DNA from: Macrotis lagotis
Lineage: Eukaryota; Chordata; Mammalia; Peramelemorphia; Peramelidae
DNA: 64,000 bases
Direction of reading: 5' to 3'
NCBI RefSeq assembly: GCF_037893015.1
Contig: NC_133666.1
Span: 1,331,467 to 1,395,466 of the forward strand
The notes under the pieces are model-generated. The model worked only from the letters and a program-made list of their open reading frames with translations, did not search any database and had not been told where the DNA came from. Each line of letters opens with the position of its first letter. The first letter of the stretch is position 1. Position numbers and translations under genes: made by a program. Below are positions 21,600 to 33,530 of the stretch, one piece after another.

Positions 21600-22230
21600 G
21601 CCGATAAGGGGTCCAGAGAGCCATCTGAGGAGGGACTCGGGGCGCGGCTGCCGCCTGCCCACCCTCTTCCTCGGCCGGCCCGCTGGCCCAGCTGTGCCCC
21701 TGCAGGTTCTCGTGTTCCCCAAGATAAGAATAGCCCAAGCAGAGAGGCCTGCTGGCCCTGGGGGGAGGGGAGCTGGCCCTTCCGGGGCCTTTGGGCCCGG
21801 GAAGGCCGCGACACGAGCGGGGGAGGGGACCCTATGGAGGGGGCAGCGGGCGGCGGGCACCAGCCCCCCACCGCCCACCTGGCCTCCCTGCCCGCCGGCC
21901 TGCCCTACCTGGGGCGCCGCTGTCAGCCGCGTCTGGCCGCTCCGCTCCCTTCCCGGCACCCCACCCCACTGGGCGGGGAGAGGAAGGGACCAAGCTTCAG
22001 CCAGGCCCCACCCACTGCCCAGGCACCGGGCCCCAAGCCCGTGGAGGCCGGGGGGTGGGGGGAGGACCCCAGAGCCACCGTGGGAAAGCCTAGGAGTGAC
22101 GGGGTGGGTGACAGGGGGAGCGACCCGACAGTCCCGTGGGAAGGCAGAGCCCCTGCCGGCCCTTGAATGCTATGGGAGGAAGGGGCCACCCACAGCCACG
22201 TCTGGGGGGGGGGGTCCAGGCCTGCCCCCA
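21600..22230. promoter_or_regulatory. CpG-rich segment upstream of DNASE1L1; possible promoter and 5' exon
   Basis: CpG and GC content rise sharply here (for example CTCGGGGCGCGGCTGCCGCC at 21637). On the minus strand a good donor, CCCCAG|GTAGGG, sits with its exon end at 21909; a non-coding exon ending there could splice to the acceptor at 20262 in front of the DNASE1L1 start. The role is inferred. The long open frames across this segment are a side effect of its GC content. Confidence 0.5.
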
Positions 22231-22734
22231 CTGTCTAATCCATGTGCTTCTTGGCTGACCCCCCCCAGAGACAAGGAGCCCCGATCCAAAGCTGGGGCTG
22301 GGAGTAGGGGGAGGCTGCACCCAGATTCCTGGAAGGCTGGGCCTAGAAGAAGGGGATCCCCCCAGTCAGAGGCTTGGGTGCAGTCAAGGAAGCAGAAGTA
22401 GATGCTTGTTTCTTTTTTCTAGAACTCCCTAGGCCTTCTCCAAAAGCAGCAAATGAGGACAATTTGGGCTCTAGCTTCTCGGCTCCCGGGAAAGCAGCCA
22501 CCCTGCTGGCAAGTCCCAGCTGACAGACTGAAGGCCTGCTTTCTGATTGATTTTTCCCAGGACAGCTGCAGATCTTTCAACATTCATTTGGTAAGATGAG
22601 CTCCCTCCCACCCTTCCCCTTGCCCAAGAGAGCAAGCCATCTGACACAGGCCACACGTCCAGCAGCATGGGGCACTGACTTTCAGGGTGAGAAAAAAGCA
22701 GCAACTCCAAAGAAAGAGAAAACAAATTTTAAAC
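22231..22734. other. No gene seen
   Basis: Sequence falls back to ordinary composition after the CpG-rich stretch. No exon or named repeat found. Confidence 0.35.
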
Positions 22735-23589
22735 AGTGAGACTAGTATGCTCGCCATCTGCATTCAGACTCCATACATTTTTCTCTGCATGGGGATGGCA
22801 GTTTCCATCACAAGTCTTTTGGAATTGTCTGATCACTAAGTCAACCCTAGCCAATCCTCTCACAAGGTTGCTGTTAATATGGACAGTGTCCTCCTGGTTC
22901 TACTCACTTCCCTCAGCATCCCTTTAACACACATGTTTTCAGGCTTTTCCCAAGTCCTGCCACTCATCATTTACAGAACAACAGTCCTCTCCCACATTCA
23001 CATACAGTAACTTGGCCAGCCATTCCCCAACAGAAGCGCACTCTCTCAACTTCCAATTCTTCACCACCACAAAAAGCCTTGCTACAAATATTTTTGTACA
23101 CATAGGTCTTTCCCCCTTTTTATGCTCTCTTTGGGATACACACCTAGGAGAGCATTGTTGGCTCAAAGGCTATGTATAGTTTTATTGCCCTTTTGGACAT
23201 AATTCCAAATGGCTCTCCAGAATAACCATTCACTTATTATAACCAATTATAACCAATTATAACTGATCAGTTCACAACGCCAGCAACAATTCATTAATAT
23301 CCCAATTTTCCCATATCTTCAACAAGTCCTATTAGCCAATCACATAGGTCATCTCAGAGAAGTTTTACTTTGCATTTTTCTAATGAATAGTGATTCAGAG
23401 CATTTTTCATTTAACTACACATATCCTTGGTTTCTTCATCTGAAAACTGTCTGTTCATATCCTTTAATTATTATCAGTTGGAGAATGACTTGTATTCTTA
23501 TCAGTCTGATGGTCTACATCAGCAACTACATTGTCCTGTTTATGGACAATGTTAAGATCTTTCTTCTGTTATTCTTTTTTGTATTCTGT
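22735..23589 (-). mobile_element. Old L1 LINE, ORF2 C-terminus
   Basis: The minus-strand frame at 22939-23166 reads MCTKIFVARLFVVVKNWKL and GEWLAKLL, the same C-terminal block seen in the younger L1 copies at 35282 and 30252. Many substitutions mark it as old. Confidence 0.7.
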
Positions 23590-24335
23590 TAAGTCCCTAC
23601 CATTTTTGTCTTTTAACATACCCATTTTTGCAGGAAAATTTGCCTCTCCATAGCTCAAATGTTCTTGGAGACCTTTTGTCTTCTCATTTCCTTATTTTCT
23701 TCTATTATTTTTTGCATTACTTTTTTTTTTAGGTTTTTGCAAGGCAAATGGGGTTAAAGTGGTTTGCCCAAGGCCACACAGCTAGGTAATTAGTAAGTGT
23801 CTGAGATCGGATTTGAACCCAGGTACTCCTGACTCCAAAGCTGGTGCTTTATCCACTACACCACCTAGCCGCCCCTTGTATTACTTTGAAAAGAAAATCT
23901 TTCCTCGCTATTCTTTGGAATTCTGCATTCAGTTCAGCATTTCTTTCCCTTCCTCCTTTCCCCTTCTTTCCTTCTTTCTTCAGCTACTTGTCATCTGACA
24001 CTCATTTTGCTTTCTTGTTCTTTTTCTTTGAATTTTTTGTTATTGCTCTTTCCTACACGATATTGTTCATTCCTGTCCATAGTTCTTCAGGCACTCTATC
24101 ATCTACCACATCTAATCCCTTACATCTATCTATTCATCACCTCCATATTCATAATGGATATTAATTGAAATCACACCTATGTGATCTATATAGAGTTTTT
24201 CCTACTTTCTTCAATTTAAGTCTGAATTTGGCAATAAACTCATGATCTGGGAGCCATAGTCACCTCAGAGATCATTTGGTCATTTGGTCAGTACTGTTTC
24301 TCTCACTATTGATGAAGGCTACTCCATTTCTACTT
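23590..24335 (-). mobile_element. RTE/BovB-clade LINE fragment
   Basis: Antisense phrases such as CCATAGTTCTTCAGGCACTC, TCTAATCCCTTACATCTAT and TTCAATTTAAGTCTGAATTT match the BovB-type RTE reverse-transcriptase region as I know it from other mammals. It is split by the SINE at 23722. Confidence 0.75.
23722..23877 (-). repeat. CORE-type SINE inside the RTE fragment
   Basis: A full-length copy. The flanks read TTGCATTACTTT and TTGTATTACTTT. Confidence 0.92.
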
Positions 24336-24354
24336 TTTCATTTTTTTTTTTTTA

Positions 24355-24840
24355 TGAAGCACCCATTAAACAATGGAAACACAAATACAAGCAGAAAGAG
24401 AGTCCCTGCCCCCAAGGAGTTTAAATTCTAGTGGAAGAAGCCAAAAAGGGGGTGGAACTCTGGAGTGCCACCAGGAGATGAATGAGACATGGTGGGCCTG
24501 GATGCCTTCTTTCAATAGGAATTCTGAGAGGAGCCATCCAGAGGGAAGCAGAAGGTACTTACAATGTTTGAATTCTAGGACTGGAGTGAGGCTTCAAGAT
24601 GAAACTTCCAACGCAGAAGGAAGGTGGCAGTGTAGGCATGAATGACAGACAATGCAAATTTGGGAAATAGAGTGCCATGTATGTGAATAATCAAGATGGT
24701 TTTTGTTCGACTACATGATGCAATTAGGGGAGTGATGTATGATGAGGTTGGAAAGATAGATTTCAGTTAGGTTGCTAAAGGCTTTAAAAACCAAGTGGAG
24801 GTGTTTGCATCCTAGGGTAGATAGGGACCCCTTGGAGGTT
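24355..24840 (+). repeat. Diverged long interspersed repeat
   Basis: Starts GAAGCACCCATTAAACAATG and carries CCCCCAAGGAGTTTAAATTC, the same order as the copy at 15691. Confidence 0.55.
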
Positions 24841-25587
24841 TGTTTTTTAATTAATTTCTTTTCAATCAATAAGAAAAAATGATTTTTTCCTCTTTCCTAC
24901 TTCTCTTTATCTCCTCTCCTCATCATTTAATAAAGCCAGAGAAATAAAACTCTTGCTGGAAACATGAATAGTCAAGCAAAATAAATTCTCAAATTGACCA
25001 CATCCAAAAAAATTACATGTCTTAATCTGTGCTCTGACTCTTAATCACCTCTCTACCTAGGACTCCAAGTCAAACACCTCTCTATCCAAATGAGTCCTTT
25101 CTTTCCTTTGGGATTTGTAGTTCCCTCTTGAGATTTATTCTCCGAGTTTGTTTTGTTTAAAATTAGTCCTTCCCTTAATTTATTCTTCCAATTATTTCTC
25201 CTCTCCCTTTTCCTCTTTGCCTCCTGTTTCCTGTTGAGTGAAATGTATTTTTGTAGCCAACTGTGTATTCTTCCAAGTTCAGATGAAAGTGAAACTCTTG
25301 GATCACCCATTTTCCAACCCCTTCCTCCTTCTTTGTATAGATTTCAACTGGTACACTCCAAATGTGTGAAAAATTTTTCTTTTTTCTTTTCCCCTTAATG
25401 TATTCCCCTTTCCTTCCCTTCTATTTAGAACATCAAAATACAATAAAACCATTTCCAGACCTTTGGTCGAATTAGATTTCCTCTATGATCCCAGAGGAGT
25501 TCTGAGGGGATACATATCATCTCTTCATAATAGATAATAATAAAGTGTAAATAAAGTCTTTATTTCCTTATAATTGTTCACTCATGT
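24841..25587 (-). mobile_element. Probable old L1 3' region
   Basis: The T-rich text with CAAGCAAAATAAATTCTC resembles the stretch at 60130-60180 beside another old L1. No reading frame is preserved. Confidence 0.4.
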
Positions 25588-25740
25588 TTTTTTTTTTTTT
25601 TAATTTAGGCAATGGTGTTAAGTGGCTTGCCCAAGACCACACAGCTAGGTAATTATGAAGTGTGTCTGAGGTCAGATTTTAACTCAGGTCCTCCTGACTC
25701 CAGGGTCAGTACTCTATCTACTGCCCCACCTAGCTGCCCC
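25588..25740 (-). repeat. CORE-type SINE
   Basis: A reverse copy with a two-base insertion (AAGTGTGTCTGAGG). TTCATGTTT-like sequence flanks both ends. Confidence 0.9.
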
Positions 25741-26234
25741 TTTCATGTTTATTTTTGAATGTTTCTCTGTACTCCTGTGTTTGAATTTCAAAGTTTCTAT
25801 GTAGCCTTGGTGTTTTCATTAGGAATGTTCACAAGCCCTCTATTTCATTAAAGATACATTTCTGTCTTCTGTAGGATTGTACTCAATTTTGCCAGGAATT
25901 ATTTGTGGCTATAACTCAAGCTCTTATGTTGCTGTTCAAGACACACAAAAAAGAAAAAGAAACAGTGTATTGAAAGTTCTCTACTTTGTAGTTTTTTGCT
26001 GTTAGATTTGGGGAGTTAAAGTTTGGGAGTTGTGGCTCCTTGTAATTGAATACTTTCTTTCTGACAGTTTGCAGTATTTTTTTTTAACCTGGAAGCTCTG
26101 TATTTGGACTAAATTTTTCCTTAGAGTTTTCATTTGGGGTTTTCTTTCAGAAGCTAATTGGTGGGTTGTTTCTATTTCCACTTTGTCTCTGGTTCTAAGA
26201 GATATGGGCAGTTTTGTGATTTCTTGAAATAGAT
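25741..26234. other. No gene seen
   Basis: A/T-rich sequence, probably very old repeat. Nothing recognisable. Confidence 0.3.
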
Positions 26235-26345
26235 TATCTCAATGGGATTAAGTGACTTGCCCAAGGTCACACAATTGAGGCTGGATTTGAATTCGGGTCT
26301 TCCTGACTGCAGGGCCAGTGCTCACTGTGCCACCTAGCTGCCCCG
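26235..26345 (-). repeat. CORE-type SINE, shortened
   Basis: Lacks the tail and part of the CORE; the tRNA-like half and GCCACCTAGCTGCCCC remain. Confidence 0.85.
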
Positions 26346-26504
26346 AGTACAATGATTCTTAATTTATTACTTCTTGATATGTTTTCTCATGTCTTTCGGG
26401 AATTGTAGCAGAATTTATGTCCCAAGTTTTATATTTCTTTGATATTTTGGAGTCATTTTCTTTTTCATATCTTGAGCATCTCTGTCAACATAATAGCTCT
26501 TTAT

Positions 26505-26658
26505 GGGGGCATCTAGATGGTATAGTGGATAGAGCACTGACTCTGGAGTCAGGAGGACCTGAGTTCAAATCCAGCCTCCAACACAGAATCATTACCTATC
26601 TGTGTGACCTTGGGTAAGTCACTTAACCCCATTGCCTTGCCAAAAAAGAAAAAAATAG
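26505..26658 (+). repeat. CORE-type SINE with target-site duplication
   Basis: TAGCTCTTTATGG is present on both sides. Confidence 0.92.
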
Positions 26659-26882
26659 TAGCTCTTTATGGTAGGATTCCTTTTTTGTTTGCTCATTCTT
26701 CAAGTTTCTTTCCTGACTCTGGACCTTCTATCAGGGCCAGGCTCTGAGTCCTTCTGGAGGGAATGTCCTGTTGTTGCTCTCTTGGGGAATTAAGTGTTGT
26801 GTTATTCTAACATTTCAGGGATATGTCAGACTAGAGTCCTACAAGATTTTAGGTCATCTTATTCTTCCTCTGTCCTTCCATT

Positions 26883-27033
26883 TTTTTTTTTTAGATTTTT
26901 CAAGGCAATGGGATTAAGTGGCTCGCCCAAGGCCACACGGCTAGATAATTACTAGGTGTCTGAGGTCCGATTTGAACCCAGGTACTCCTGACTCCAAGGC
27001 TGGTGCTCTATCCACTGTGCCACCTAGCCACCC
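26883..27033 (-). repeat. CORE-type SINE with target-site duplication
   Basis: A full-length reverse copy; GTCCTTCCATTTTT is repeated on both sides. Confidence 0.92.
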
Positions 27034-27204
27034 CTGTCCTTCCATTTTTAGAAGAATTAAAGGGCTTCACTTTTATCCTTGATAAAATGAGAGTTGAACC
27101 AAGGATATATTCTCAAGTAGTATCCAAGGTAGAATTTGAAGTCTTGCCCTCTGATTCCTAGGACTATGCTTTCTTGTATGTACCCTGTTGTTTTCCTCCC
27201 TCTC

Positions 27205-27385
27205 TCTTTCTCTTCCCTCTTTTCTCCCTCCCTCCTTCCTTCCTTTCCTTCCTTTCTTTTTCCTTCCTTCCCTCCCTCCCTCCATCCCTCCCTCTATCTC
27301 TTCCCTTCCTTCCTTCCTTCCCTCTTTATCTTCCTTCCTTCCTTCCTTCCTTCCTTCCTTCCTTCCTTCCTTCCTTCCTTCTCCC
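27205..27385. repeat. (CCTT)n tetranucleotide microsatellite
   Basis: The purest block lies at 27338-27379; earlier units are mixed CCCT and CTTT. Confidence 0.95.
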
Positions 27386-27429
27386 ATTCCATTTCTTGCT
27401 TTCAATAGTATATGTAGTGATCACTTGAT

Positions 27430-27835
27430 TTAAATTCATCATTCCTGCTAATTTAAATTTATTGACACCCAAGATGTTGATGTTTAATCTTTCTACCTCC
27501 TATCCAGCTTATCTTGGTTCATAGGTCTTACATTCCAGGTTCCTGTGTGATACCCTAGACGCATCCACAGCTGAACTTCCTTTCTGCTTTGGCCCATCTG
27601 CTTCATTAGTACTGGAACTATTTGTTGTTCTCTACTCTTCCCAGGTAGCTAATGGACCTCTGGCCTGAGGGGCTCATCTTCTGGTGTCATCTCTTTTATC
27701 ATTACAATATTGTCCATGGGTTTCCTTGGCAGAGACACTTTCCACCATGACCTGTCTAACTTGAGTAATCCTGCAAGACAGCTCATAGTTTCATTGAATA
27801 TGACAAGACAATGATCTGAATGCATCAAGGTCAGA
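27430..27835 (-). mobile_element. RTE/BovB-clade LINE, 3' part
   Basis: Antisense text includes CTTACATTCCAGGTTCCTGT, CTTTGGCCCATCTGCTTCAT and GGGGCTCATCTTCTGGTGTC, the well-known C-terminal region of BovB-type RTE. A separate copy from the one at 23590. Confidence 0.78.
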
Positions 27836-28845
27836 GACTGAGCTCTATACCCAAGCCTAAACATGGCCCATGCATGAACCCCAATCCAGACCACAGACTG
27901 AGCCCCAGACCCAAATCTTCACTGTAGCCTGAACATGGCTCCTGCCTCTGACCCAACCCAGACTACTGACTTTCCCCCAAACACAAGACTGACCCCCAAA
28001 CTCAGGCATTCCTTGGACTGGCCTACAACTGGCCTCTGCCTGAGGCCTCCATCCAGACCATGGACTAAGCCCCAAACTCAGGCTGCAGACTGAACCACAA
28101 CCTGGACCACAAACTTTGGCTCAGTTCCAGACCCCACACTGAGTCCCAAACTCAGGCTACGGAATGAGGACTAATCCTATCTCCAAACATAAATCCCATT
28201 CCCCACAATGAACTCTAATGCCATCTTAGACCCCCCCAACACACACCTGCAACTAAGCTTAGCCTGAGTCCTAGTCTCCAAATGAGGCACATACATGGCA
28301 CTCAATACAAACCTAATCCTGGAGCCAGACCTAGAAGCTCTCCTGAACACTGAACCTTAAAACTACGCCGAACCATAAAACTGTCCTCAGATTCGGAGCA
28401 AGTTCTAACCTCAGATTGTTCTGGGCCACCTGGTCACCAAGTCATCCAGCACTTTGGCTCAGTCTAAGCCCAGAGTTAGCATTATTCTCTCATCCAAATA
28501 TGATTCCTTTCTCTAAACCTATTGAAAGTGAGTTCTAGCCCTTAACCTCTAATCCTAAATTGGAACTCAAATTGAATCGTAACCACAAACCCTTAGAGAG
28601 AACTGAAAGTAATTTCAAATTAAACCTAAACCTAAGGCCTAAACCTGATCACAAACTAAAACTAAGCCCCATACTGAACTCTAACGGGACCTCAGACAGA
28701 ATCTTAAATTTAGCCCCAGAATGATACCTCTCTTTGACCACAAATAGCATCAAACCTAACCCATATCCTGGCCCTAGAGTGAGCCCTGACCCTTGGCAAC
28801 AAATCAGGACCTACAATGAGCCCTGACCCTAGCATCAGCCTCAAG
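27836..28845. repeat. C/A-rich degenerate tandem repeat, period about 75 bp
   Basis: The phrase CCCAAACTCAGGC recurs near 27995, 28070 and 28144, about 75 bp apart. The plus strand is poor in G and T across about 1 kb, with repeated AGACTGA, CCTAAACC and GAGCCCTGACCC motifs. It is a diverged minisatellite-like array and codes for nothing I can recognise. Confidence 0.6.
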
Positions 28846-28990
28846 GCGATAAACAGAAGCAAGAAGAAGTCATTGATTTAGCCCCAGCTCTGTGTCAGAC
28901 CCTGTGCTGAGACAGAAAGATCAAAACAGGGACATCTCTGCTCTCCAGGAGCTTGGCTTTAACTCAGAAATACAACTGGTGCCTAACAGA
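28846..28990 (+). repeat. Diverged long interspersed repeat, 5' part
   Basis: AGTCATTGATTTAGC, TGTGTCAGACCCTGTGCTGA and TCTCCAGGAGCTTGGC follow the order of the family at 15691 and 24355. Confidence 0.55.
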
Positions 28991-29877
28991 TTCACAGAAG
29001 AAAGAAAATTGAGACCAGAAGGGGCAAGAGGGGACAGGAAGTAGCAAGAAAAGCTTCTCAGGCTTGCCAACAGACAAATATTCTGAATGATTGAAAACTG
29101 TGTAGCAGACCTATGGAAGCACTCATTCAGAGAATGGTCATTATTAATAATAATATTGATATAAAGATCCACTGAAGAAATAACTCTTTAAAAAGTAGAA
29201 TTGGCCAAATGAAAACAGATGTATGAAAGTTAATCAAAGAAAATAATCTCTTAAAAATTGGAATTGGACGAATGGAAGCTAATGACTCTATGAGACATCA
29301 AAAATCAATCACACTCAATCAAAAGAAAGAAAAAATAGTTGAAAATGTAAAAATACACCATTGGAAAAACAACTGACCTAGAAAATAGATCCAGGAGAGA
29401 TTACTGGACTAGGTGAAAGTCATAATAAAAAAAAACAGCCTGGACAGCATCTTTCAAGAAATTATCAAGAAAAATTGTCCTGATACCCTAGAATCAGAAG
29501 ATAAAATAGTAATTGAAAGAATCGACTGATCATCCCCTGAAAGAGATCCCCCAAAATGAAAACTAAGGACTATTAATAGCCAATTCCAGAACTCTCAGGT
29601 CAAGGAGAAAACAGTACAAGAAGCCAGAAAGAAATAATTCAAATATAGAGGAGCTACAGTCAAAATTATTCAGGATTTAGCAACTTCCACATTGAAGGAC
29701 TTCAGGACTTGGAATTTGACATTTTGGATGGCAGAAGAGCCTGCCTGTATGATTACCAAGAATCACCTATTCAGCAAAACTGAAAATGGGGGGGGGGGAA
29801 ATGAACAGCCAATGAAATAGAGGATTTTCAAACATTCCTGATGAAAAGACCAGAGTTAAATAGAAATTTTGATTTTC

Positions 29878-30520
29878 TTTTTCTTTTTTTATAAAAGAAA
29901 GATTTTATTTATTTTGAATTTTACAATTTCCCCCTTAATCTTGCTTCCCCCCACCACCACAGAAGGCAGTTTGTTAGACTTCTGCATTGTTTCCATGGTA
30001 TACACTGATCTAAGTTGAATGTGGTAAAAGAGAAATCATACCCTTAAGGAAGAAAAATAAAGTATAAGAGATAGCAAAATTACATAATAATATAATGGCT
30101 ATTTTTTTTAATTAAAGGTAATAGTCTTTGGTCTTTGTTCAAACTCCACAATTCTTGCTCTGGATACAGATGGTATTCTCCATCGCAGATAGCTCAAAAG
30201 TGTCCCTGATTGTTGCACTGATGGAATGAGCGAGTCCATCAAGGTTGATCATCACCCCCATGTTGCTGTGAGGATGTACAGTGTTTTTCTGGTTCTACTC
30301 ATCTCACTCAGCATCAGTTCATGCAAATCCCTCCAGGCTTCCTTGAATTCCCATCCTTCCTGGTTTCTAATAGAACAATAGTATTCCATGACATACATAT
30401 ACCACAGTTTGCTAAGCCATTCCCCAGTTGAAGGACATTCACTTAGTTTCTCATTCTTTGCTGCCACAAACAGAGCTGCTATGAATATTTTTGTACAAGT
30501 GATGTTTTTACCCTTAAATA
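29878..30520 (-). mobile_element. Younger 5'-truncated L1 nested in the older L1
   Basis: Begins with the antisense L1 3' end (AAGATTTTATTTATTTTG) and stops after the C-terminal ORF2 block. TTTTGATTTTC lies at 29867-29877 and 30521-30531 as a perfect 11-bp target-site duplication. Confidence 0.88.
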
Positions 30521-31424
30521 TTTTGATTTTCAAACATAAGAATAAGGAGAAGCACAAAAAGGTAATCAGGTAGGAGAAAACATTATGTTCTTCAATATGG
30601 TTGAACTGTTTTTAACCCTACATGGGAAGATGAGATTGTAACTGTTCAGAATTATAGCTCTATTAGGACAGTTAGGAGCAAATCTAGACAGAGGGTGTGG
30701 ATATTAAGTAGACTTTTTGATGAGATGATATTAAAAACTAAAGGGTGAGAAAAAAGATTGTACAGGGAGAAGAGAGGGGTAGAATGAGGTAAATTCTGTT
30801 ACATGAAGATGTGCAAAAGCCATATTACAGTAGAAAGAAAGGAGGGGTGAATATTGCTTGAACCTTATTCTCATCAAATCAGCCTCAAAGAGGAAATAGC
30901 ATACACACTCAGTTGGCTATAGAAGTCTATCTTACTCTCTAGAGAAGGAGGGAAGGGGGACAAAAAAAAAAGATGTGTTGTTGATAGGAGTAAGGACAGA
31001 TTGAAGGCGATGGTCAGAAGCAAAACACTGGTGAGGAAGGACAGGATGAAAGGAGAGAGAGCAAAGTATTAATGGGCAAAATAGGATGGTGGGATATATA
31101 CACAAAAATTATAACTGTGAATGTGAATGGGATGAACTCTCCCACAAAATTGAATTGGAAAGCAAAAATAGATTAAAAACCTGAATCCTACAATGTGTTG
31201 TTTACAAGAAACATATTTGAAGCAGAAAAACTCACAAGGAGTAAAGGTAAAAGGTTGCAGCAGAATCTATTATGCTTCAGCTGAAGTAAAAAAAAAAAGC
31301 AGGGTTAGCAATCACAATCTCAAAGCAAAAGCAAAAATAGATCGAATTAAGAGAAACAAGGAAGAAAACTATAAATATATAGTACAAAAAGGTACCATAG
31401 GCCATGAAGAAATATCAATACTAA

Positions 31425-31525
31425 ATATTATATATATATATATTTATAAATATATGTATTTTGTATGTATATTACAATGTATGTATATTATGTATACAAT
31501 GTATGTATATTACAAATAGTATGGC
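31425..31525. repeat. TA/TATG-rich microsatellite
   Basis: A (TA)n core at 31429-31445 is followed by three imperfect copies of an ATGTATATTA-type unit. Confidence 0.8.
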
Positions 31526-32602
31526 ATCCAAATTTTTAGAGAAGTTAAATGAGTTACAGGAGGAAATAGAAAGTAAAGTATATTGGGAGAGGGACCTCAA
31601 CTTTCCCTGTTCAAAACAAGATAATTCTGATCACAAAATAAACAAGAAGGATGTTAAGGAGGTACCTTTTAGAAAAGTTGAATATGATAGACCTCTGGAG
31701 AAGACTGAGTGGGGCTTGAAAAGAATACATCTTTTTCTCAGTGGTATATAGCATCTACACAAAAATTGATTATATATTAGAGCATTAAAAACCTCACAAT
31801 CAAATGTAGAAAGGCAGAAATATTAAATGAATGTTTTTCAGATCATGATGCAAAAAATTACATTTAATACAGGGACATGGAAAGATAGACCAAAAATTAA
31901 TTAGAAACTAAATAATCTAATTCTAAAGGATGAGTGGGTCAAAGAACAAATCACAGAAACAATTATTTCATCAAAGAGAAAGACAGCAATGAGATAACAT
32001 ACCAAAATTAATAGGACATAGTGAAAGAAATATTTAAGGAAAAAGTTTTTAATCTCTAAATGCTTACATCAACAAAAAACAGAAAGAACAGAGCAATGAA
32101 TGGGGTATGCAAGTAAAAAAAATCTAGAAAAAGAACACATTAAAAAAACTCCAATTTAACATTGTTTAAAATCCTGAAAATCAAAGGAGAGATTAATAAA
32201 ATTGAAAGTAAGAAAATCATTGGACTAATAAATAAAACTAGGAGTTGGTTTTATGAAAAATAAAATAGATAAACCATTCATTCATTTCATTTAAAAAAAA
32301 AAAGAAAACCAAATTACCAGTATCAATAATGAAAAGGATGAATTCACCAGCAAGGAAGAGGAAATCAAAGAAATGATTGAGAACTATTTTGTCCAATGGT
32401 ATGCAATAAATCCAACAACCTAAATGAATGAATGAATGAATGGATATTTACAAAAATTTGAATTGCCACATTAACAGAAGAGGAAATAGAATACATAAGT
32501 AACCCCATTTTAGAAAAAGAGAACAAACCATCAATGAACTCCCTAAGAAAAAGTTCCCCGGGGACCAGATGTGAAGTCTACTAAACACTTAAAGAACAAT
32601 TT

Positions 32603-32755
32603 GGGGTGGCTAGATGGTGCAGTGGTTAAAGCACTGGCCCTGGAGTCAGGAGTACCTGGGTTCAAATCAGGTCTCAGACACTTAATAATGACCTAGGTGT
32701 GTGGCCTTGGGCAAGCCAATTAACCCCATTTACCTTGCAAAAACTTAAAAAAAAA
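32603..32755 (+). repeat. CORE-type SINE in the L1
   Basis: A full-length copy. The L1 resumes after it, and an AACAATT/CACAATT sequence flanks both ends. Confidence 0.9.
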
Positions 32756-32879
32756 ACACAATTCCAATACTATATGAACTTTTGGGGGAAACAGGTAAAG
32801 AAAGAGTCCTACCAAATTCCTTTGGTGGGTGGTGCTTGCAACAGAAATTGCAAAGTTTGGAGGAGGACTAGGTTCAGGA

Positions 32880-33530
32880 AAAAGGGATCATTTCCTTTTT
32901 GAACATGTTGAATTTGCTGAACTGGAGATATTCAGATCATGATATCTAGCAGGCAGGAGAGTTTAGAGCCCTCCATAAAGATATGGGAGTCATCCCTATA
33001 AAGATTATTCTTGAATCTATGGGGATCAGTAACAGAGAAAGTATAAAAAAGCTTAGGAAGGAGGCCCAGATGTCCCAACTTGTGATAAGGGGACAACTGA
33101 AGGATGACTCCTTGAAGGTTTATTCCAAAAAACTAGGGAATGTCAATGTGTCAGAAGCCAAGGGAGGAAACAATGCTCAGGAAGAGGGAACGGTGGACAA
33201 TAACCCCAGAGATGTGGACAGAGAAAAGGTCACTTTTAGTCATTAAGAGGTTATTAGTAGCCTTTGAGAAATCAGTTTCAATAGAGCAGAGTTTGCAAGG
33301 CAGATAGGAAGAAGTGAATAAAAAGTGAGAAAGTATAGATAAGGCTTACTAGAAATTTGGAAGAGAAAGGGAGAAAAATACTCCCCAGCCTGATGCAGGG
33401 ATGGCAGGGTGAAGTGTATTATATTTAAGGGTGGAAGAGAACTGAATATCTTTGTAAGCAATGGGGAAAGAACCAGAAAAAAAGATAAGGTTGACTAGAG
33501 GTTACAGTTTAATATAAAAGACCTTAGGTT
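32880..33530 (+). repeat. Diverged long interspersed repeat
   Basis: TTGAACATGTTGAATTTG, AGATGTGGACAGAGAAAAGG and CATTAAGAGGTTATTAGTAG recur in the copies at 36480-36740 and 37470-38040. It belongs to the family that begins at 15691-type sequence or is a neighbour of it (inference). Confidence 0.5.

Larger units (their letters stand above)
29180..32830 (+). mobile_element. L1 LINE, ORF1 and 5' part of ORF2, split
   Basis: Pieces at about 29180-29866, 30532-32602 and 32756-32830 belong to one broken L1. ORF1-like text (TVQEARKK and DLATSTLKDFRTWNLTFW, with stops between) ends before an inserted L1 at 29878. The inter-ORF spacer follows (30600-31100), then the start of ORF2 with CCLQETYLKQK at 31193. 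Frames are broken throughout. The spacer (CTCATCAAATCAGCC to GAAATAGCATACACACTC, 30870-30910) is the useful comparator for the element at 61076. Confidence 0.82.

Noticed and set aside
21295-22401. A 368-codon open frame on the plus strand across the CpG-rich segment, with several others on both strands
   Set aside because: Many overlapping frames of proline, glycine and arginine-rich translation are expected from high GC; the frame begins inside simple sequence near a SINE and shows no domain.
27136-27433. Repeated open frames over the (CCTT)n tract, and similar frames at 60176-60483
   Set aside because: Simple-sequence translation (Pro-Ser-Phe runs) in all frames.
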